Source: Isochrysis galbana
Lineage: Eukaryota > Haptophyta > Isochrysidales > Isochrysidaceae
Length of the DNA: 64,000 nt
Direction: 5' to 3'
Assembly (NCBI GenBank): GCA_018136815.1
Contig: CM030932.1
Span: forward strand, 3,274,614-3,338,613
Below, piece by piece: positions 52,470 through 64,000 of the stretch; position 1 is the first letter of the stretch, and each line of letters opens with the position of its first letter. The translations under genes were made by a program, and so were the position numbers. The notes under the pieces are model-generated. The model did no database searches. It had not been told where the DNA came from and saw only the letters and a program-made list of their open reading frames with translations.

Positions 52470-53734
52470 GACTAGGACGGAATTTTTGGTCCGCAAATCG
52501 GCGGTTGTCCAATTCAATCGCCTGAGCGCCTTTCTTGCGCGCTCGGCGGTCCGCCTTCTGTGCCTAGTGTTAGGCCACTACTTCGACGACTTCTGCGTCG
52601 TGGACCCGGATTTCGCAGCCGGTGGTCATGTCCTTCTGCGGTCGTATGCTTCCCTCTTGGGGTTCCCCTTAGTTAGCGGGGGCCTCGCTCGGGCAAGGCA
52701 AGTCTGTCGCGCCCGCGAGGTCCGGCGTCTTCCTCGGCGTCTTCCACGACTTCTCGCGCTTTGCTGCGGAGCGGGTGGTCACGTCGGTCGTGGCTGATGC
52801 TTCCCTCCGCAAGACGGTGGCGGAACTTCGTGGCGCTCTGGCGTTGAAGCGGTGTGTAGGCCTCTCGAAATTGGTGGGACGCTTGCAGTTTGTCCTCTCG
52901 TGGTCGGCCCACCGCTTTGGCCGGGCTGCTCTTCAGCCCTTGCATGCGTTGACGGCGATGCACCCGGACGCCCCCCTCTCTGAGTCGGCGCGAGAGTCTT
53001 TGTCTTTTCTCTTACACATGCTGGCAGGGCCTGATGGGTCTCCCCGGCTCCGGCCGCACCTCTTCCGTCTCGCCCGCCCGGAGCGCCCGGTTTCTCGCCC
53101 GGTCGTCATCTGGTCCGACGCTATGTGGGAGCCTAGTGCGCCGGTTCCCGATGGCATCGGCTTCGTCGTATTCGTGCCGGCTGAGGACGTTTCCGCCTCG
53201 GGCGTCCTTTTCCGTGGGGTGCACCTGCCTCCCGGGGAGTGGTTTCACATGTCGTCTCGAGCGGGTGATGCCCTCCTGTCTTCGTTGGCGGCTCGCGCTC
53301 AGCATGTCAACCAGCTTGAGATACTCGCGGCTGTCTCGGCTTACTTCTCTCTCCGAGGGCTTTTGTCGGGCCGCCGGGTCCTTCACTTCATTGACAACTC
53401 GTCCGCCTTGGGTGCCTTGGTCAAGGGCTACTCTTCGTCCGTCGACTCGGCGCGCTTGGTTCACGCCTTTTGGGCGGTTGTCTTGGCGTCTCGCGTGGAC
53501 GTGTGGTTCGAATATGTGCGTTCCTCGGCTAACATTGCCGACTGGCCCTCTCGGGGTGTTACGGCAGACCTCGCTAACGTTTTCCGGTCCACCCCCGTGT
53601 GCGCGGTGGTTCCTCCTCTCCTTTCCTGGCGTGCGGTGTACGACTCCGTGGTTGCTGAGGTCGGTTCCTCTGCTAGCCGTCGCTCCGATCGTCCGCGCGC
53701 GCGCGGTCGTAAGCGTCGGCGAGTGCATTTGTAG
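52470..53734 (+). pseudogene. Reverse transcriptase/RNase H remnant
   Basis: Begins inside a reverse transcriptase palm: FNRLSAFLARSAVRLL, then GHYFDDFCVVDPDF with the YxDD-type catalytic pair and ASLLGFPL. A one-base frameshift near 52690 is followed by the thumb (FLGVFHDFSRF, LSKLVGRLQFVLSW) and an RNase H domain with Asp in VIWSDAM, Glu in QLEILAAVSA, Asp in FIDNSSALGAL and Asp in NIADWPSRG. The basic C-terminus ends at 53734. The NIADWPSR spelling is common in algal and dinoflagellate retroelements. 5'-truncated and frameshifted, hence dead. It could belong to the same family as the methyltransferase element, but there is no overlap to prove it. Confidence 0.8.
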
Positions 53735-54007
53735 TGGTTTCCACTCGCCCTCGCTGTGGTCGGCTTTGGCTGCTTGCCCCCTTTGCCGCCCGGGCCCGTG
53801 GGCTTTGCTCCGGCCTGGATCGCATCGGGTGGGTCGCCGCCGGCACGAAGCTTCGGGAGGGACCCGTGGGAGGCGGCCAGGGCCCCACGTGTCCCTGCCC
53901 GTAGCTTCCCATCTTCACCCAACGCATCAGTGATGCCTGTGGGAAGCAAGGAGCTAGTTCTCATAATTAGTGACGGGGCCACAGTAGAGTACCGAAACAT
54001 GCAAATC

Positions 54008-55291
<1,284 letters not shown>

Positions 55292-55616
55292 CCTACGGCT
55301 TGCTCCTTCTTCTTCTTCTTCCCGTCTCTCCTCTGTTCCTCTCTTCTCCTCTCTCTCTCTCGTATATATCTCCGTGTCCCGAGTAGAGTAAAGAGAGATG
55401 TCCGGAGTTGATGTGCCTGAATGAAGCGCCAACAGAAGAGGGCAATCTCTCTTCTTTCATGAGCTGTCTTACTAAACGCCCAACACTGCTTCTTTCACTG
55501 AGAGGGAGGAGACGCGAGTAGTCGTGCAGCAGCGGCGGAGAAAAAGGAGAGAGAGCGAGGAGAGCGGGGAAGGAGAAGAAGAGAGAGATATCCGGGCTGT
55601 CACAACTCTTTGCACC

Positions 55617-55672
55617 CCCCCCCCCCCCTTCCCCGTCGTCAAACTCCCCCCCCCCCCCCCGCCCCCCCCCCT
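55617..55672. repeat. Poly-C tracts upstream of the ALDH-like gene
   Basis: Three C runs of about 9-15 bases, in the C/T-rich 5' flank 230-280 bases before the ALDH-like start codon. Confidence 0.9.
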
Positions 55673-55896
55673 CTCTTCTTTTTCTCTCCCTCCGCTCCAT
55701 CCGCCCGCCCGCCCGCGAAGCCGAGGTGGCCTTGACTGCCACCGCCGCCGCCGCCCGCCCTCTCTCCCTTTCCCCCTCTTCGCGTCGCCCCTCTCCCTGC
55801 GTCCTCCCCCCCCTGCCCGCACTCCCCCTTCCCCCTCTCCACGTACTACGCCACCACTATTCACTTTGCCTCCGCCAGCCGTCACCGCTGCGCACG

Positions 55897-58800
55897 ATGG
55901 CAAGCTTTGGCCGCCGTGCCTTTCACTTTGCCTCGCCATCATACGCTCGCTGCCTGCTGCCACGCGTCGCGGTGGAGCGCGCGCCACTCGTGGCGGCCGC
56001 GCTTTCGGAGCTCAACCGCCGCTCGCCCAAAGCCTGGGCCAACGACCCTGTTGCCTCGCTGCTGCGCGGCCACCGGCTCGACGGCGGACGCTCCGTGCCC
56101 ACCCTCGACGCATTTGGTCAGGAGAACGGCGTGCAGCTCCTCGCGAACGACGAAGAGATGCAGGAGCGCCACCCGCCGCCGCGTGCCCTACCACTCGCCA
56201 GGCCGCCCGCCATCCAGACGCCCAACCTGCCGTTCGCTCAGTATGCCGTGCGCCCAGCACTCCCACGCCCACGCGTGCAGGCCATGATTGACCACGCTCA
56301 GCACTACGTGGGGCCGCGCGACGATTTCCGCAAGGCGGTTAGGGACGCCGAGGACCGCATGCTTGGGGAGCACGCGGGCGAGCTGATAGCCAACCAGGTG
56401 CTCGACTTTGGCAAGCAAGATGGGGTGACCGAGATCGAGGAGGCACGTCAGGTGCGCAGGCAACACTCACCCTGGCAACGTCTCCCCCTCCCCCCAAAGC
56501 ACGCGGTGCCGCGCCGCGTCGCACACCCGCGTCGCCCGTCAGCCTGCACCCCGTGCCTCGGCAGGCCAACGCGGTCGAGCAACGGCTGACCGACTTGCTT
56601 TGGGAGGCGGAGGAGGCGGGCCAGCTGAGCGTGCCGCGACGCGTGGCACTTGTCCCGTGCGTCTCCAACTTCTCGCACTTCCTCGACATGTGCCGAAAGG
56701 TGGGCAGCGCGCGCGCGCGCGCAGTGAGGGGCGCTCGCTTTGCCACGGCCTTGTGGGGCACACGGTCACGCCCGCCGCCGCCGTCGCAGGTCTGCCGCAA
56801 CATCGAGATAGGTGTGCCGGTGATCGTCCTCTCGCGGGCGCACACCACGCAGTACCCGTACCGATGGGCCCAGCTGCTCAACCGGGAGCTGCAGGTGACT
56901 GATCGAGTGGCCCGCCCGCCTCCACCTGCCCACTTGGCAGCTCGGTTCTGCTCACTGCGCCACCCGCCCGCCCTTGGGAAGGTCAACGGGGTCGACGCTT
57001 CTCTCCTCACCTTCTGCTCAGCCGACCTTGCAGCTCAGCAACTCCTGATGGAAACTTCAGCTGCGGCTGCAGCTGCCGATCCCACAGCATCGGACGCGCC
57101 GCTGACGCCCTTCCTCTTCACTGGCGCGCGGGGTCTCGCCGCAAAGATCAAGGCCAAGCATGCCCCTGGCATGATTGCCTCGACGCAGGCGCGCCGCCCC
57201 ACGCTCCTTCCGGCCACCGGCCGCTGCACCCGACGGCCTGCCCTGCCGTGCCCACATGCCCGACAGCCGCTCGGCCCCTGCGCGACGCCACATGCCTCGA
57301 CGGCCGCACCAGCAACCCGTCTTCGCCACCTCACCCGTGTCTTCCGCCTTCCGGCAGGGCCCAAACCTCATGGTTGCGCTTGGCCTTTCGCGCCCCATCG
57401 CAAAAGCCGTGGCCGCCTCCTCCACCATCGAGCATTCTGGCCAGTGCACCGCGCTGCGTGTGCTGCTCGCCCCCGAAGAGCAGGCGCGCTGCCCCACGCG
57501 CCCCGCCACGGCGACCCCGCCCCCCCTTCCGGGCGTGCATGTCCAGCTGGCGACGAGCTGTAGAGCCCACCCTTCACCGCGTCGAGCTCCCCCTTTCTGA
57601 CCCATCTTCCTCTTGGCGCTCCTATACCATCTAGGTGACGAAGGAGGCCATAGAAGAGATGCTCGGCCCCGAGAACACCCCGGCCAGCGGCTCGGCTTCC
57701 GAGTACCTCTCACAAGGCGTCTTCACTGGTCTCCTTGAGCCGGCCCCTGCCAACGATATGGGCGGCACCTTTGCGCCGCCAGGTGTGCGTCCTGCCCTTA
57801 GAGCACCTCGCCTTACCATCACCGAGCATGGAGGCGAAGTGAATGCCGCGGCAGGGGGGCACGCCCGCTCGGTTCGTGCCCCTGTCCCTACCTGACAGGC
57901 CAGATTCTCTCTGCCTGTCCGTATCGGCAGGATATACATCCCACCCGCTCTTGCCCAAGATCTCATACCGACTGCGCCAAGGGCTTCCCGATGCGCCTAT
58001 TGGCGATCGGCTGGCCGCCGGCAGCAATGAGGAGTTGCGCGAACATTGGCGGCAGGTGGTGCTCGACATCGTGACGCCAACCGGCGAAAGTATCGACTCG
58101 GACAAGACGGCCGATGATGTTGGTGAGCCTTGTGCGGCCCGTGCGGTCGCCCTTTTTGTGCGCTGTGCCACGCATCGTCGCATCAGCAAGCCACGCGCCT
58201 TGCTCCTCCTAAGCTGCGAATGCTGCTGTGGGCCGTGTGGGCTCCGCCGCCTAACAAGGGAGCCAAACATTCAAATGTTGCCACCCCACGCTAAAGCTCC
58301 TCCGAGTCCCACCTCCCCGATCCAGTTTCTCCCGTCCCCGCCCCGCCCCGCCCGCCGTGCAGCTGCCTGGCTCATCAAGCATCAGCCCATCACCCTGACG
58401 GTCAACGGCGCCACGGGTGACTTGGAGTACTCGACCGCAACTGCCTCGCATGCCACTGCAGCCTTCCACGCCAATGCCGCCGAGGCTGCGGCCGAGTGGG
58501 CCGCTTCGAGGCAACAGACCCGCCGAAACGAGGCGGCGGCCGAGGCGGCGTTGGATAGCGCGCCAGTCGCGTCACACCTCCGGTGAGTCGCAAAGTGGAG
58601 CAAGGGTATCGGCGGATGGGCTCAAGGTGATGTGATGGAATCGGCATAGGCGACCTCGTTGGCACGTCAACTCCTTCTCAACACCCCCACCCCCACCCCA
58701 GATTTGCTCGTCGAGTGTTTGAACGATCGGCAGTGTGTGTCATATCCGTTGGCGACGCCGGCAAGCCGGCCCTCTCGGCGCAGGTGGCCGCCAAGCGCCC

Positions 58801-60154
58801 TGCGATAGCAGGCTCTTCCCGCCCAGAGCGATTCGGCCGGAGGACCGCCGTCCCGCTGAGCGCTGTGCCCTCGTTTTCATCGTTCAGCGCGCGCCGCCAA
58901 GGGGCTCTCTCCTCTATTCCGCCCACTGACGCATTCTAACCACCCGGTGTCTCACGTGTAGGCGCGCCCGCAGGACGGCGAGTGCTTCGGCGAGCTGCCC
59001 CCGCTTCACATGATGTCGGAGGTGACCACCTTCCCAATGGTGGTGCCATCTGCCCAGGCTGCGTACTATGCACACTACACGCGGCCCTACCTCTTCTCTC
59101 TCGCCGACGCCTCCACACCGCTTGAAGACCACTTGAAGGACCTAGCAACTGGCCGCATAGGCGCAGATCTAGAACTCACTGATGACGAAGTCGCCGACAT
59201 CGGCGTCGCGGGCGCAGCAGCTGCGCCGGTTGTCGCCGCTTTCTCCAAGGCGGCGCGAGAGCCGCTCACTCGCGGATACTTGCGTGTGATTGGGGGATAC
59301 CTTGTGGGAGCTGCCGCTGGCCCGCCACGCCGCGGAGTCGGAGAGCGGACGTCGCTGTATGGCTGGCAGCGCCCGCCGATGGACGGGCGGCATACCGCGC
59401 TCCGGTGCGGGCCATACTTGACGCTTGACCAACTTCTTCCTCACATACTTCCCTTTGCGTTAACGAATGCAAGGGCGCAGGTGTGACGGGAGCCGCGCCC
59501 AGTGAAGAGAGCTTCACCACTTGAGCGGGAGTGTGGCGCGCTTCACGACGGCTTTCACACTCCCAATCCTATGACCCGCTCTCGTCATGTGTTAGTGCAT
59601 GCTATCGGTCGACCCTGGTAACGAGGAGATTTTGGAGGGTCTCACGAAGCTCGCCCTCGACATCCCGGTGAGCCCGCCACATGCAGCCTCGCGCCGCTTC
59701 TTGCCCCCCCCCCCCGCCCCCCGCCCCTGTTTGGAGTCAGGTGTTTACCATCGGCTTTTCTCTCCTCACCACTGAAGCGCCCTCGCCGTGCAGGGCCTCG
59801 ACGACATGCCGCTCTTAATCCACGCTGAGGCGCAGTTCGCTGATGCCGCTGTACAGGCGAACGTGCTGCGCACTCTTCGCGTAGACGAGCCCGCCATCAC
59901 GCGCCACCCCTATCCCATGGCCCAGCAGTTCGTCTCGCGACTCTTCACGCTTGGTGAGCAGACCCGTGAGCTCCCTGTCCAGATCGCCCCCACGGGTGCA
60001 CATGTGCTCACGGCGCGTCGAGATCTTGCGGTCTGCATCTTGACTACACGTACACCCTGCAGGTCATGTGAAGAGCTCGCGCCCAAAAGACGAGATCTTC
60101 GCTGAGTACTTTGTGAACAGTCCAAAGTGGCTCCGTGTCGGCGCCTGGGATTGA
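55897..60154 (+). CDS. Aldehyde dehydrogenase-like protein, 13 exons
   Basis: Exons 55897-56451, 56565-56699, 56790-56894, 57039-57188, 57358-57483, 57635-57782, 57931-58122, 58363-58582, 58702-58783, 58962-59480, 59596-59667, 59794-59953 and 60063-60154 keep phase throughout and give 851 residues. Two introns start GC (CAG|GCGCGC after exons 4 and 5). ALDH-superfamily signs are ANAVEQRLTDLL and NIEIGVPVIVLSRAHTTQ (like the IxxGNPVVVKP cofactor strand), FTGARGLAAKI (like FTGS), IASTQGPNLMVA (position of the E-GG motif), GQCTALRVLLAPEE (catalytic Cys region) and ECFGELPPLHMM (like EIFGPV). Spelling is nearest the PutA/P5C-dehydrogenase branch. The general-base Glu is Ser here, and the residue normally between GQ and Cys is missing. 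The N-terminus MASFGRRAFHFASPSYARC, basic and without acids, looks mitochondrial. The last 200 residues have no counterpart I know. Confidence 0.6.
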
Positions 60155-61620
60155 GAGGCTACTGCAGTTGCAGGTCACACGGGGCGTCTTGCTTGAAAGA
60201 AGACGTGGGCTAAGAACCAAAGCGGCCGAGCACGCTTGCTCCCACTAGTAGATGTAGGTAGATGTAGCGCTTTGGCGCTACTTTCGCCTTCAACCTCGAG
60301 CTGAGAAGCGATGCTGCGAGCGCGGGGAGGGCTCAAGGCGAGCACGCCAGCGCGAGAGCCGTAGAATGCGCTTGGGAACGGGCAATTCGCCTGAAGAGGA
60401 TGCACTGCCACCATGCATACCGCGCCTACGTTGGTCACCAGCACATGTCCGTCGGGGGTTGTTCGCAGCAACATATTGACACGCCGTACGTGGATGTGCT
60501 ATCATGGCCTACTACTGCTTGGTCGATATTTCATCTCCCTCTCTTGCAGCGTCCGCGGAGCGCAGTCGCACCATCCATCTGTCAACTCGCTGATCCGTCG
60601 CAACTCGTGACGAGAACACCCAACGCTGTTGTCGAGGAGCTAACAGAAGAGTATGCCTAGGCGCATCTCACCCAAATGTCTTTCCCCTCCGGCAAACAAC
60701 CATAGCGGCTTGGGCCAATCGCCATCCGGCGGTCGAGGGGTCTAGCCTCTTCCCTCGACCAGCTTCCCATCGGCACGACCCCCACCCAATCCCCCCCACC
60801 CCGCCTGCGCGTCCTGCCAAGCCCGCTCACAACTCCCCATTGCACTCCGCTCGATCGTGATTTGAAAGCGTAATTTCCGGTGAGCCCCGTGTCGTCTCCT
60901 AGCCTCTTTCTCACACCCTCAAGTACTTCTCGAGTGGTACGAGCCATGATCTAATTCGTTGTCCATAATTGTCCGATTACCGATTAGCTGATTGACTCGC
61001 TCATTTTCCTGTAGCGGTCAAGTAGCAAGTAGACCGTACGATCAGAATTTGCCTTTCCTTGCCGCCTATGTACAAGCAATAGGCCTAGGGTAGTGGTAGG
61101 GCGGTCAAACACTTTAACTTCCAAAGGTGTACAAATGAAAAAGTCAGGATTGAGATTGAGGAAATATACCAAAGTAAAGCAGCGGTAGAAACCCCGGGAA
61201 ACACCTAGCTAGCACATATTCGGTGCCCTTTGGGCCCCAGACCCCTCCCGGGAGCCCCCACAACGAAGCGTAACCCAAAAACGGCAAAACGGGGCTAAAT
61301 ACACTCTCGGAGAGTCCGAATTCACAATGACGCGGGGCGCGCTGCGAGACCATTCTTTCTCGTTCCTCAGTCCGGTGTCCGGCCCGCGGCAGGCCCCATT
61401 TACCAGCAAGGAGCCGCCCAGCCAGCGAAGCCAATTGCCAATTGCGCGCGACGCGCCCTGCGTGCACTGGGGGGAGGACAAATACCGAGGGGAGGGGGCA
61501 GTGTCCCCTCCCCCCGGTACCACTCGTACACCTGGCTCGTCAGGCATGGCGGGATTCCGGGACTGAAAAGTTGTGTCCAAATAGCTAGTGGGGTTGGCTA
61601 GGATATAACATTAATAATTT
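60155..61620. other. Gene-poor spacer
   Basis: 3' flank of the ALDH-like gene and then sequence without recognisable genes, RNAs or repeats. Short ORFs only. Confidence 0.5.
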
Positions 61621-61626
61621 ATTTAT

Positions 61627-61905
61627 TTGGGTCCTCGTCTGTGTCGACGAGACGCTCTTATCGTCGATAATGACCCATCTCTACGCGAGTCCTTCGTGAG
61701 TGATCTTGGCATACGCTTTCCAATCGAAGACAAGGGTGAGCTCTCCTGGATTCTGAACGTTGCTATCACCCGAAATATAGGGACACCCGTGAGATTACCC
61801 TTACCCTCTCACAATCCCTATACATTTCCGACCTCCTTCAACGTCATGAGTCCTTGCCATTGGTGAAAGCAACACACCAGGTTTCGACGCTTTGTCGCAT
61901 CCGCG
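61627..61905 (+). pseudogene. Copia reverse transcriptase fragment
   Basis: Reads DALIVDNDPSLRESFVSDLG, IRFPIEDKGELSWILNVAIT and then, in another frame after about 61785, REITLTLSQSLYISDLLQRH. This is the order of Copia RT after the YVDD motif (ALIVGND, F-MKDLGEL-FLG, then LSQ-YI-DLL). The YVDD codons themselves are disrupted by two extra bases at 61648. Only about 90 codons survive. Confidence 0.75.
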
Positions 61906-61989
61906 ATCGACCTTTTTGTTTTAGAAGTTGTTAGCGTTTCTATGTTCCCTCCTTACAGGCTAGCCACTAGTCGCCGTCGCAGGGTCCTG

Positions 61990-62325
61990 CATTCGTCCAT
62001 TCGCCCTTGTTGCCCTCGCCTCCTTTGTCGCCTCCCTGCCAGGGCCCCAGCCCCAGCCTCCTCTGCCCCCTGAGCTGGCCTCCAGGAGCCTCCAGGGGCC
62101 GCCAGAGGGCAGCTGCAGCTGGAGGCCTGCCGCAGGCGCGCCATCGCGCGTGCCGCAGGAGAGGGGAGAGAGAGCGCGGAGAAGGGGGTGGGCGCGAGCG
62201 AGAGCTCCGCCCACCGGAAAATCGGTAAGTCTCGCGCCTGTTTACAGGATAAGACGAGACAGGGTCGGCCGCCCACTGTCGAATCAAGCTTGAGCTTGAT
62301 CGTGGCAAGTCTCAGCGGGGCTAGG
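61990..62325 (-). mobile_element. R1-family element, left part
   Basis: Reverse complement of 24350-24600: CCAGGGGCCGCCAGAGGGCA, TGCCGCAGGAGAGGGGAGAG, CTGTTTACAGGATAAG and GTCGGCCGCCCACT. Its continuation CCACTCGGAGACACAGGAGG lies at 62628-62720, so about 300 bp of other sequence (62326-62627) splits this copy. Confidence 0.75.
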
Positions 62326-62627
62326 GGCATGGAGTGAAGAGAAGTCTTGAGAGAGGGGGGGAAAGGGCGCGCTACATCGCGACGAGGACTCACGAGACAC
62401 CACCCCACATCACTCACTCACCAACAAGAAAACTCCGAAAGCTAACGCAACATCGCACAAACAAACCAATTAAACGAGAGAAACGAATGCAAATTCGACG
62501 TGCAATGCGGCGGAGCTTCGAGACAACTCATTGGCGAAAACAAAACTCACTCGATTTTCTTTACACACACCTCACATCGATAGAAGCACCGCATCCGCCT
62601 AGAGTATGTAAAATACTCTGGATGCGA

Positions 62628-62740
62628 CACCCACTCGGAGACACAGGAGGAAGGGGGGGAAAGATCAACGGGGGGGGGCGCGGGCCACCGGACCATATCT
62701 AAGCCCTCCACCCCAATCCCCCTAGTAGTGTACGGGGGTA
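62628..62740 (-). mobile_element. R1-family element, displaced outer part
   Basis: ACTCGGAGACACAGGAGGAA, GGCGCGGGCCACCGGACC, ATATCTAAGCCC and CCCCCTAGTAGTGTACGGGG are the reverse complement of 24250-24365. Confidence 0.75.
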
Positions 62741-62829
62741 TCGCGCTGGCTGCCAGGGAGCAGCCAGGGCGGCAACAAAAAGCAGGAGGGTCATGACAGA
62801 CAGTGAGTGAGACAGTGCTACAGGGGTGG

Positions 62830-63010
62830 AGTCTAGAAAAAAAAATCTTAAAAAACTAGCCGCTACATGCACGGCGTGAGGCAGATTGCTAGTGCTACTC
62901 CTAACTACCCTCCCTTTCCTATCACACCCCTTTCCCCCCCCCCCCGTTTTCTTTCCTAGCAAATGGAGGGGGGGGAGGCCGCGCGCGCTGCTTCGACCAG
63001 GGGCGTGAGA
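62830..63010 (+). repeat. Dispersed repeat, copy of 10490-10700
   Basis: A-run with AATCTTAAAAAACTAGCCGC, GGCGTGAGGCAG, a C-run and CCGCGCGCGCTGCTTCGACC in the same order as at 10.5 kb. It directly precedes the ORF at 63136 and may be the 5' untranslated part of that element. Confidence 0.65.
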
Positions 63011-63135
63011 TAGAGGGGGTAAGAGTGAGTGGAGTCCTTGTTTGGGTGTGTTTTACCGCCCCCCAAGGGGTCGGCCCTCTGAAGAAACCTTCTCCTTAGT
63101 TCGGGGGGTTCAAAACTATTGTTATAGTTTTAGCG

Positions 63136-64000
63136 ATGGAGCGCGCGCCGACCGCTCCCACCTCCCAGCCCCCCGCCGCCACGACGCCCCACCGGGGCCG
63201 CCCCAAGCCGCCGGAGCCAAAGCGCTCACAGGCCGCCCCCCTGACTGACAGCGATGTTGACATGTACCTTCCGCCCTCGCCGCCCCAACAGCCACACAAG
63301 CAGGGAACAGGCAGAGTCCTGTTCCCTGCAGACCAACAGGGCCAGCAGCTGGCCCTCCCACCAGCTTCTGCCGCCGCTCCACCACAACAAGGACACCCCA
63401 TGGTGGGTGGCAGCCCTGCTGCCACCCCCATGGAGGCAACTCCTACCTGCAGTGCACCCCTCGGGGGCGGGCACTTCACTCAACAAACAATCTTGGGAGC
63501 CTTTACGGCTTCCAACCCCTCAAACATCAACCCACAGAAATCATACGCTCAGGCGGCCGGCCCCAAAGGGAAGCAACCACAAGAAGCACAGAGGGCCCCA
63601 TCTTTGCCTCCTCAACATCCACCGCCGCCCTCGCGCAAGCGAGCAGACCCGCAGTCGGAACCGAAGCCGAACCAAACACACAACACACAATTCGCCTCAC
63701 CACCCCATGATGATGAGGAGGAACCGGATGACACTCCTTTCTTCATTCAGCTAGCTCAGCTGGCTGATGACAAAAAGGAGATTAAGAGTGAGGATGTAGC
63801 AACCTACATGAAATTCCTTCTCTCAAAGCTTGAGGGTCTCGATGCCACCCCAGATGGGATGGATAAAGGACGCAAAGGTCCATGGATCTTTTATGTCGAT
63901 GAAGACGCGCACGACCAATTCAAGGCCGCATATGGCGATAAACTCCAAGCAGCTCTCTCGGGAGTCCAACATGAGTTTGCAGTAACCTATGGCGCTCTAG
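63136..64000 (+). CDS. 5' part of probable retroelement ORF1
   Basis: Open from ATG 63136 to the window edge (288 codons and one base), no stop. Residues 1-175 are Pro/Gln/Ala-rich with a nuclear-localisation-like PSRKRADP near 170. Near residue 125 is QQTILGAFTASNPSNINPQKSYAQAA, and after an acidic DDEEEPDD stretch comes a helical segment, PFFIQLAQLADDKKEIKSED, followed by a more compact domain (GPWIFYVDEDAHDQFKAAYG). The KSYAQAA-type motif after a disordered, Pro-rich N-terminus is typical of ORF1 or Gag proteins of non-LTR elements. The 5' flank is a dispersed repeat, which supports a mobile element. Not a confirmed family. Confidence 0.5.
   Translation, partial: MERAPTAPTSQPPAATTPHRGRPKPPEPKRSQAAPLTDSDVDMYLPPSPPQQPHKQGTGRVLFPADQQGQQLALPPASAAAPPQQGHPMVGGSPAATPMEATPTCSAPLGGGHFTQQTILGAFTASNPSNINPQKSYAQAAGPKGKQPQEAQRAPSLPPQHPPPPSRKRADPQSEPKPNQTHNTQFASPPHDDEEEPDDTPFFIQLAQLADDKKEIKSEDVATYMKFLLSKLEGLDATPDGMDKGRKGPWIFYVDEDAHDQFKAAYGDKLQAALSGVQHEFAVTYGAL

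Overview
The window is nuclear DNA of a GC-rich, intron-bearing eukaryote, most likely a unicellular alga with a secondary plastid; a haptophyte is my best guess. Evidence: spliceosomal introns of about 60-280 nt, apparent GC-AG introns with a CAG|GCGCG donor beside normal GT-AG ones, a eukaryotic tRNA-His, MCM3 and Mediator genes, a protein with a bipartite-looking leader, and dense mobile elements with long G and C runs. The species cannot be fixed from sequence alone. Two 100-N gaps (2041-2140, 44337-44436) mark it as a scaffold.

Layout. 1-9.4 kb (minus strand): a retroelement with a 960-residue Gag-like protein, an in-frame TAG, then a Pol-like ORF carrying a cytosine-methyltransferase-like domain and an aspartic protease. 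Bases 1-2040 are a second, indel-ridden copy of its gag/pol junction. 10.2 kb: tRNA-His(GTG). 10.5-13.5 kb: decayed LINE, nested palindromes, a dispersed GC-rich element (called R1) and a truncated IS5-like transposase. 15.2-17.4 kb: RRM plus WW protein gene (minus). 18.4-21 kb: repeats and a 5'-truncated LINE (minus). 22.5-25.9 kb: three small plus-strand genes (two membrane proteins, one PDZ-like protein with a leader). 26.5-29.8 kb: MCM3 in six exons (minus) with E2F-like promoter sites. 30-35.3 kb: repeats, a LINE and a GATGG/CATCC minisatellite. 35.5-42 kb: zinc-finger-like gene, a 2OG-Fe(II) oxygenase-like gene, and a divergent gene of unknown function. 43.3-46 kb: unknown coiled-coil protein gene and a CobW-type GTPase. 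46-50 kb: a Copia remnant split by a 926-bp insertion with a 17-bp target duplication, plus short tandem and palindromic repeats. 50.5-51.1 kb: MED21-like gene. 52.2-55.3 kb: RT/RNase H remnant and a long foldback element enclosing a (CT)n tract. 55.9-60.2 kb: a 13-exon aldehyde-dehydrogenase-like gene. 61.6-64 kb: Copia RT scrap, repeats and the 5' part of an ORF that leaves the window.

The host genes are unrelated housekeeping and unknown genes, each with its own promoter, separated by transposon debris; nothing suggests an operon. The most unusual items are the methyltransferase-bearing retroelement with a possible stop-readthrough Gag-Pol junction, the ALDH-like protein lacking the usual general-base Glu, the divergent oxygenase/unknown pair with a duplicated 5' piece, and the family of GC-rich elements, one of which has a clean 17-bp target duplication. 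Exon joins were worked out by hand from reading-frame phase and family conservation and have no transcript support.
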